Assembly (NCBI RefSeq): GCF_964340395.1
Contig: NC_135557.1
Location: 21,231,225-21,295,224, forward strand
DNA: 64,000 nucleotides
Direction of reading: 5' to 3'
Source of the DNA: Glandiceps talaboti
Taxonomy: Eukaryota > Hemichordata > Enteropneusta > Spengelidae
Shown here: positions 56,230 to 64,000 of the stretch, piece after piece
Position numbering within the stretch: position 1 is the stretch's first letter
How the letters are laid out: each line of letters starts with the position of its first letter
Made by a program: the position numbers and the translations under genes
The notes under the pieces: generated by a model
Told to the model about the DNA's origin: nothing
What the model saw: only the letters and a program-made list of their open reading frames with translations
The model's database searches: none

Positions 56230-56575
56230 CCAATCATAAATTACAAAACAGTGTCAGAAGTTTCCAATCTTGCTTTTAAAATGGGTAACATTATAAATAC
56301 AATGTAAATGTACAACCTTTTCACAGAACAGTTGGTGCTTCAGATATGCAATACAAGGTTGGATCTTTAAAATAGACAATCATGGCACAGTTAATTGCAA
56401 AACACTGTCAGAAGTTTCCAATCTTGCTTTTAAAATGGGTAACATTATAAATAAATGTACAAACTTTTCACAGAACAGTTGGTGCTTCAGATATGCAATA
56501 CAAGGTTAGATCTTTAAAATAGACAATCATGGCACAGTTAATTGTAAAACAGTGTCAGAAGTTTCCTCATATATA
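56230..56575 (+). repeat. ~150-bp tandem repeat (2.3 copies)
   Basis: TGTCAGAAGTTTCCAATCTT begins copies near 56252 and 56406, and a third partial copy near 56553. Copies are over 95% alike by eye, with a short indel in TAAATACAATGTAAATG. Confidence 0.93.
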
Positions 56576-57719
56576 ATGTTATGTATCTATTAATTTATGT
56601 CAAAATATTGTTATAAATAAATAGTTCTTATTGCAAGTACATGTATATAGTAGGAGATATTGGTTTTCATATAGCAATGGATAATTGACATCCTTTATTC
56701 ATTTCGACCATGGAAGTATAACATACTTCCATGCTTCAACCAACTAGTCTTATATTAGAAGTGACTATTTGCACTTATCTAATCATTGTATAGTGTGTGT
56801 GTAAATTGAATGACAATAGAGAATGAGGTCTTTAATAACCAATTATAGTAAATGATGAACTCCTACTAATCAGGACAGTCAATGTCATTGTATAGTTAGT
56901 AGACACTATCACAGATTGTAGGCATGATTACTTGAGACTTGGTTTATCTGACGTAGGTGTAGCAAACTGGCATTTTGGTGAACGACATTGTGGAGCCAGT
57001 GACCTCCCTGGGTAGTTACAGCTAGGGTAGGGTGCGGACACCTGCTGGTGACCTCCTCAGGTGTTCTTTTCCCAGGCTGCTTTCTTATTCTAACTGAATA
57101 GACAAGTCTCTAAAGGCTTATAGGACATACAAACATGTAGCTGACTGAGATGCACATCTCATTAGTGGTTTCATTATGTATATGGTAATTGTTGGTCATA
57201 AGTAAGTGATGAGTGACTTATGTTGAGTGTGGGTCATAGAATGGTCATGTTCAATGGGTGTAGATGAATTGTACTTGACATTTCTAATTATAGGATAGAC
57301 CCCTGAATATTACTATATTGTAAGAAACAAAAAAACCCACCTCCCACAGTACATTCACACACATATTGACACACACCACGACATAAAGTGACACACACCA
57401 TGATACATTGTATATAATGACACCCACCAGGGTTAAAACACATGTATTCGTCTACACATGGCTTGATGAATCTGCTCCAGTAATGCAAACATTCACAAAA
57501 GCTGAAAAAGACTACTACAGTCAATAAATGCATTGTCTCCCTCATGAATATGCAAATAAGATGAGTCATTATGTGAAGGTTAATCAAGGTTAATATTGAC
57601 CTGGGGACTCATAAACCTCCAAGTAGTCAATAGTTCATGTTATTATAAACGACAGGTTATGCTACATTTGGTAGTATATGTGCTGCAATTTAGGAGCATT
57701 TGAATCGAAGAATAAAAGA

Positions 57720-58060
57720 TTTTTAAAAAATGCTACAATTTTTATTAGTTTATGAATAGCAGAATAAGTATTAAAAGGCTACAATTTGTAAGCAGTGTGT
57801 GAATATACAGAATAAGAAAATATTGTGATAAAGCTACGAGTTATATTACTATGATGTTAGGATAACTATATATTGTGAAACTGCTACAATTTGTACACAT
57901 TGTGTATACCTTAGTGTAAAATATTGTGAAATAGTTACAATTTGTACACATTGTGTGTACATGTATATCTCAATGTAAAATATTGTGAAACTGCTACAAT
58001 TTGTACATATTGTGTGTATATCTTAGTGTAAAATATTGTGAATTAGCTACAATTTGAATT
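57720..58060 (+). repeat. ~60-bp minisatellite, GCTACAATTTGTACACATTGTG type
   Basis: Five to six units containing TAAAATATTGTGAAA and CTACAATTTGTA. Confidence 0.9.
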
Positions 58061-59780
58061 AGTGTAGTGTGTGAATCACAGGTAATTTATGCACTCATGT
58101 GAAAGACGAACAGGATCTGAATAATAATATCATTGGAGTCTTAGTTTGACAAAGTATGTCCCCTAGGTAGAAGTATATCCATGAATAAACAAACTATTAC
58201 TACGATCAAATATCACTTAAACTGACTCATAATTTATCGTTATCGTCAAAATGAAATTTGAATACTTTCAAGGTGTGTGATGGGAAAGACAGTATACATG
58301 TATAAAAGTTGCATTGTGGGTATATTTGGTTCTGAAGTCAATGTACTATAAAGCTAGAATCAAATTAAGGAAATTGATGCCAAGAAATGAGAACACGAAA
58401 AATCTGTGTTGAGATGGTGATAGCATGTGAATATCTCATTCTGACTGGATATAAAGGAATCATATACACTGTATACAGAGATTATGATTTACAAATTGTT
58501 TCACTCCTGGATGCAATACTTGTCTTTTAAAATGATAGTACAGAATGTAAAATATACAATGTATCCCAGAATTCCCCAAACCCAAAATTAGAGAACATTA
58601 CATGGGGCTATGAGATCATTTTTTAACATACAGTACTTGAAGGAGGGATTTTATTACAGTTTGATTGTTTATTTCTGTATGAAGCAAACTTGGCATGGTT
58701 AACAATTTAATACAAATAATTCCTGATGTGCCGAATCTCTGCAATCAGAATTTCCAAAACCTTTGCAAAAACATTGAAACATATACCTCAATCAAACACA
58801 TTTTTTTTTAAAGAGACATAACTATCTGTTGATAAACAACAAGTCAATAGGTCAAGGTTGACCATCAAAGCAAACATAAAATGAACTTGACCAGAGACTT
58901 GGATTTAATGAGGCATGAATTCTGATACAACTATGTAAACAATTTATATGGTCCAAGCTGTCAACACTATGATATGACGACATTGGTGCCAAACTATCAA
59001 TTATCACTCACTGGTTCAGAAGTCGGACAGGACTGAACAACAGGATTGTTCAGGACGTAGTCTACTTTCAACGAATATACAAACAAATATCATTACATGT
59101 TATAGGCACTATAGAGTCTATTATATATGCATAGATAAATGCACTCTTGATACATGCAAATTGACAGACTCATGCACATACATGCATGCTTACCCCCACA
59201 CACTAAATTCTGAATTCACTTTTCTTCCTTATTTAATATATTTCCTGCTCATCAGTGCAAACATTCAGTCAGTGTGAACTCCTAGTATTTGACTGAAGTT
59301 GTAATTTCTATACAGATGCTGTACACATGTACCTCTAAACTAAAATTAGTCTTTCTCGCAAACCATAATTGATATTTCCTCTGCAAACTTATCATCAATT
59401 GACGATGTATTTTGGATGTTGTCTAAAAGAGGTTGTGGTTTACGTTGATGTGAATCAGCAGGGTTGATTTATGTGAGAAATCAATATTCTAATAAAATAC
59501 TACAACAGAAGAGCGGGAAATAGCATGCCAGGTGTTTAGTGCGTATAGATTTCACCAGCTACATTCAGGTCTCCGATACCATCTCAATTATTTACAGTGA
59601 CAACTGTCCACTCGTTCAAACATAGAGTACAATGTACATACATTATTGGCTAATTATCAAATCATTTTATATTAAACTCAGACTGTCTATTTTCTTCCTT
59701 TCTGCCCATTATAATTATCAGTTTGCAAAATGTAGTCTGTGAACGGGAAAAATTGGCGACTCCAAAATGGTTGTTACAGT

Positions 59781-60103
59781 CCATTTCAAGTCACCATTCA
59801 GTGGCTCTGTTTGATACAACCACGCAGAAACCAATAAGAAATTGCACATTTTACACTTTAAGATAACACTATTGATTGAATACAATTTAATACATTTTTC
59901 TAAATGAAATGAAATAATGTGCCACCATGCACATATAAAATACAGACATAAAAACATAGGTACCTATGTGTCTGCATCCATTGGTTGCAGTACATTTAAA
60001 TGGTGAAGCAAGAAATTGCTATCTTGGTGTAGAATATGCAGTTTTCTTATTGGTTTCTGAGAGGTTGTATCAAACAGAACCACTGAATGGAACTTGAAAC
60101 AGG
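59781..60103. mobile_element. Foldback element with ~77-bp arms
   Basis: Left arm 59781-59857 and right arm 60027-60103 are reverse complements at roughly 85% identity, for example TTCTTATTGGTTTCTG and GGTTGTATCAAACAGA. The spacer is about 170 bp. A phrase GACTCCAAAATG is repeated directly outside (59759 and 60191). Confidence 0.8.
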
Positions 60104-60361
60104 CTCTATACCTGCCTACTGCTGACTGAATTGGTGACTTGGGAATAAATGTTGTTATCAGAGATACTAAGCCCATCTATTGGCTGATGGTGACTCCAAA
60201 ATGATAGTCGTTATCAAAGTAGCCCATCTAGTACACTGGCTGAATCAAATCCTTCTTGCTCTTTCAAACAACACAACTTTCCAAATTCCTGTCAGAAAAT
60301 TAAGTTTCTTTTCATCTACTTACTTACTTATTTATTCATTTGTATGAACATGTATATGTTT

Positions 60362-60390
60362 ATGTATGTATGTATGTATGTATGTATGTA

Positions 60391-60426
<36 letters not shown>

Positions 60427-60437
60427 TGTATGTATGT
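60362..60437 (+). repeat. (GTAT)n microsatellite
   Basis: About 18 units with a TATATATA interruption. Confidence 0.93.
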
Positions 60438-61020
60438 TTGTTTTGTTTGTGTTTAACAAGGTTCCTGGGCTCCCTGCAATCACACAGTAACACAACAGTT
60501 GTGTATTTGGTGGTTTTTTTTCAGATCAAAGTGCAACAGTTGTGTATTTTTAAAAGTGAGAGAATAAAGTGACAATTACTAAAGCTGACAATTCACTACA
60601 TCTATAGATATATTGAACACAAGGCTGCTACTGTACACATCAAACCATCCAAAAGTCCCCTACACCATAGAGATGAAAGTAACCCTATCGCTGTAGGCTA
60701 TAAATTGACGATCGGTACACAACAAATGGTATTTAGACATTGTTAAAAACGCTGTTTTATTTACCTGTAGGATATCTCCATACAGAACTGTTCACTTCTA
60801 ATGTGTGCATAGAACTAGAAACTTACAAGATATTCTATACAGTTCAGTCTTACTTAGTAACTTTAGGCTATGTACCGGTACATTGTTTGCAGTTTATAAC
60901 ATCATTCTGACAAAAACATTCAATGCTGCAGTGTAGTTAAATATGTAGACCTGAGTAAAGGCTAAAAAAAATATTGTGTGGTTTCAATTCAATTTTAGAA
61001 TAGGTTGGGGTAGGTAGAGT

Positions 61021-61025
61021 TTATA

Positions 61026-61059
<34 letters not shown>

Positions 61060-61090
61060 TTTTTTCCCTTTTCTTTTCTTTTCCTTTTTT
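61021..61090 (+). repeat. (TA)n followed by poly-T
   Basis: TATATATA at 61023-61041, then a T run and CTTTTC words. Confidence 0.9.
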
Positions 61091-61273
61091 TTGATACGTG
61101 AGTGTCTAGTTCAGGTAGTTATGTTTCCTTTGTTTTCTATATGGTCTCTGTTATTAGTTTCTTTTAATTTACAGATTGGAAGAACAGTTTTATATTGTCT
61201 TTTTTAAGTTGATGTCAGTTTCTGCATCAACTATTTCTGGTGAAACTTCATACTTTTATTATTTAAAAAAAAT

Positions 61274-61457
61274 CAATTATCAATATTAGGATTTTAATAT
61301 TTGATAAAAATAATTTCAAAAACTTATAAAAATAAGATGTGATTTTTGAACTTCAGTTTTTTGAAAGTATTTGTCAACAAATGCAATCTTTGAACTTCAT
61401 AATTTATAAGTTTTGAAATTATTTGAAACAAATATTACAATCCTAATATCATAATTG
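61274..61457. mobile_element. AT-rich foldback element with ~56-bp arms
   Basis: Left arm 61274-61330 (CAATTATCAATATTAGGATT) and right arm 61403-61457 pair as inverted repeats with few mismatches. The spacer contains two direct copies of TTTGAACTTCA. Confidence 0.78.
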
Positions 61458-61804
61458 GTTTAGTTGTTTATAAATTATGCTATCATATGCCACCGATTGA
61501 CAATTCTAAACCCAATAGAGTGGCTCCATGTTATTAACCTTTGACCTCGGGCAATGCATGGTTCATGAAATACTAGTATACATGGCTTGTTTAGGTTCAT
61601 GAAGTCAGAATTGTGTAGTCATTTGTTTATTGTATAACTGTTAAACTGGTATCTCCAAAATGAAACTTAAAACCCACCGAGGCACTTCACCAGACCACCA
61701 TACATGCTGACAATGTATATTTTGTATTTAATGATTTCAGATTACTAAACTTTGCCAACTATTCCGGCTGTCAGTTTTATCCTCTACCTTGAAATAACTT
61801 GTTT

Positions 61805-62748
61805 AATAGAGGACTAGTAGGTTAATAAAGGACTCGTAATAGAGGACTCTGCTTAATAGAGGACTCATAATAGAGGACATGTAATAGAGGACTCATAATA
61901 GAGGACTCGTAATAGAGGACTAGTAGGTTAATAAAGGACTCATAATAGAGGACTCGTAATAGAGGACTCTGCTTAATAGAGGACTCGTAATAGAGGACAT
62001 GTAATAGAGGACTCATAATAAAGGACTCGTAATAGAGGACTTGTAATAGAGGACTCTGCTTAATAGAGGACTCGTAATAGAGGACTCGTAGCTTAATAGA
62101 GGACTCGTAATAGAGGACTCGTAGCTTAATAGAGGACTCGTAATAGAGGACTTGTAGCTTAATAGAGGACTCATAATAGAGGACATGTAATAGAGGACTC
62201 GTAATAGAGGACTCGTAATAGAGGACTAGTAGGTTAATAAAGGACTCATAATAGAGGACTCGTAATAGAGGACTCTGCTTAATAGAGGACTCATAATAGA
62301 GGACATGTAATAGAGGACTCATAATAGAGGACTCGTAATAGAGGACTAGTAGGTTAATAAAGGACTCATAATAGAGGACTCGTAATAGAGGACTCTGCTT
62401 AATAGAGGACTCGTAATAGAGGACATGTAATAGAGGACTCATAATAAAGGACTCGTAATAGAGGACTTGTAATAGAGGACTCTGCTTAATAGAGGACTCG
62501 TAATAGAGGACTCGTAGCTTAATAGAGGACTCGTAATAGAGGACTCGTAGCTTAATAGAGGACTCGTAATAGAGGACTTGTAGCTTAATAGAGGACTCAT
62601 AATAGAGGACATGTAATAGAGGACTCGTAATAGAGGACTCGTAATAGAGGACTCATAGGTTAATAGAGGACTCGTAATAGAGGACTTGTAATAGAGGACT
62701 CGTAGCTTAATAGAGGACTCGTAATAGAGGACTCGTAATAGAGGACTG
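61805..62748 (+). repeat. 15-16-bp satellite AATAGAGGACTCGT with higher-order blocks
   Basis: About 60 units of TAATAGAGGACTCGTAGCT-type variants. The marker CTAGTAGGTTAATAAAGGAC recurs at 61814, 61919, 62225 and 62345, and a segment near 61919-62210 reappears nearly unchanged near 62345-62640, showing block duplication of about 426 bp. Confidence 0.96.
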
Positions 62749-63599
62749 GACAGTAAACTTCTATGGTCATGTTTTAAGTATACTACCAGTGTGTTTTGAG
62801 ACCTTTGCAATAACTAGTTATGATATAATGAGAATCTCTGTCATAACACAGATATATTGTTTCACAGCTTGACTTCAACTTTACCAAATGAACTGATTAT
62901 GCTGTAGCTACTGTTTTCTATTTATTTTCAATGGTCTAAAAGACTACAAACCCAATTTGGTACTATACAATGTTTGGTACCCCACCCCCTCCACCCTCAG
63001 CCTCCACCCCTTCTATTTTTTTAGTCTAGATACAAACATTTAGTAGTCACTGTGCCTGGGACTACTGTTAAATTGGTAGTCAATCTGTTTGGTAGTTAAT
63101 GTACTAGAGTATTATTAAATTAAACTTCTGCAGTCTAGATATGATGTTTAAGCAGTTAATATATACCCTGGACATCTGCTAACTTCTAACCCAGTAAATG
63201 CATCTGGTTTCAACACTCCTGCTATTCAAACATTATTTTCACTTTTCACTTTGTGCCAATGTCATTTCAACTCAAACCTCATTCAAAGTAAGATGAATTA
63301 GAAACTTTATTGTTGTGGATGACTTTTATAGACTCCAAATATTTGTGGAAACAATTTACTTTCAATGAGACGAGACTAAATGAGAATAAAATTCCCCTAC
63401 AAAGTCCTAGATAATTAGGTTTTGATGATCAACGAAATCGTCTCCTTTGAGAGTCTAGCGGTGTCTTCAGTTTTGTTCAGCTAGGCCACACAGTTTGAGG
63501 TCATACAACCAACTGTACAAATACTGTCCAGCCAACTGAAACAAATTACACTTGCAATTTGAGATGAAATCATGATATGGACGAGAGACTGTAACAAGG

Positions 63600-63850
63600 T
63601 ACAAGTCTACGATTCCTATAGTGACCATAGCAATGTATACAAATCTGTGATTCATAAACACCATAGCAACAATTCTTACCGACCATTATAGCAAGATGAA
63701 AGTCTACGATTCTCTAGTATAACCATGGTAATGTTCAAATCTGCAATTACCGCAGGAGCGTACAAATCTACATTTCAGAGTAACCATGGCAATGTACAAA
63801 TCTGCAACTACCATAGGAACGCACAAGTCTGCGATAATACATAACCACAG
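63600..63850 (+). repeat. ~60-bp minisatellite, ACCATGGCAATGTACAAATCTGC type
   Basis: About four diverged units with TACAAATCTGCAATTACC and AACCATGGCAATG. Confidence 0.75.
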
Positions 63851-64000
63851 CAATATATACTCAGAGTCTGTAATTGAAACTAATAATAAGAATAACAGAA
63901 TTGTAATGACTTTGCAGAGCTATATATAGGTATTAGGGCTTACAAGGTCAAAATAAAGTAGAAGTGTGGTCAAACAAAGTAGGTCTAACTTTTCAGATGT

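Larger units (their letters stand above)
53421..64000. other. Sequence upstream of Robo, no gene recognised
   Basis: AT-rich sequence made of diverged tandem repeats, foldback elements and microsatellites. No exon with credible splice sites and family similarity was found on either strand. It may contain Robo 5' regulatory sequence or an untranslated exon that cannot be seen. Confidence 0.6.

Noticed and set aside
57288-57587. 99-codon - strand frame with hydrophobic and Cys-rich stretches as a further first exon
   Set aside because: No donor in the required phase follows a leader-like segment and no similarity was recognised.
61822-62810. 206- and 123-codon frames rich in LYYESSI
   Set aside because: Products of the 15-bp satellite; no start context, splice signal or domain.

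Overview
The window is metazoan nuclear DNA. It has short exons with GT/AG introns, a protein-rich signal confined to those exons, AT-rich non-coding sequence, and many micro- and minisatellites. Two genes lie tail to tail. At the left end, on the + strand, are the last five exons of a WD40-repeat protein (304-3101, stop TAA; its 5' part is off the window). From about 10.1 to 53.3 kb, on the - strand, is a complete Roundabout (Robo) axon-guidance receptor gene. It was assembled here exon by exon from splice sites, intron phases and family similarity.

The Robo model has 25 constitutive coding exons. It encodes a signal peptide, five Ig domains with all ten canonical cysteines, three fibronectin III domains, one transmembrane helix and a roughly 730-residue tail. 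The tail carries the CC1 tyrosine motif (QPYASTTLV), the CC2 Ena-binding motif (NWADLLPPPPEHPPP), the conserved block [19 protein letters not shown] and the Robo C-terminal block PSFPSTSSSDTSSRGS. The summed length is 4,863 nt (1,620 residues), close to vertebrate ROBO1. All phases join, apart from one extra base in exon 14 (a run of four A at 20220-20223), which is either an assembly error or a frameshift. Two mutually exclusive first exons (39106-39151 and 53241-53307) each encode a hydrophobic leader and end in the same phase, so two promoters about 14 kb apart are likely. A 48-nt phase-compatible cassette exon (17561-17608) is possible.

Layout: 1-5.4 kb, WD40 gene 3' end and 3' UTR; 5.4-9 kb, intergenic satellites, including a 405-bp pentamer array in three blocks; 9-10.1 kb, Robo 3' UTR; 10.1-19 kb, Robo tail and membrane exons; 19-22.2 kb, FN3 exons; 22.6-34 kb, Ig exons; 34-39 kb, intron 1; 39.1 and 53.3 kb, alternative first exons; 53.4-64 kb, upstream sequence with no recognisable exon.

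The most unusual feature is that four exons (one WD40, three Robo) are followed directly by minisatellites whose unit copies the exon's own 3' end and 5' splice site. This lays down series of decoy donors, every one of which would produce a premature stop. I recall 'mirage' minisatellites at exon-intron boundaries being described in amphioxus Adh genes. That parallel, plus the deuterostome-like Robo, suggests a cephalochordate, but this identification is inference. Foldback (MITE-like) elements, one a small family with AGTCTAG ends, and a dispersed repeat that has become a tandem array at 33.1-33.6 kb make up much of the remaining structure.
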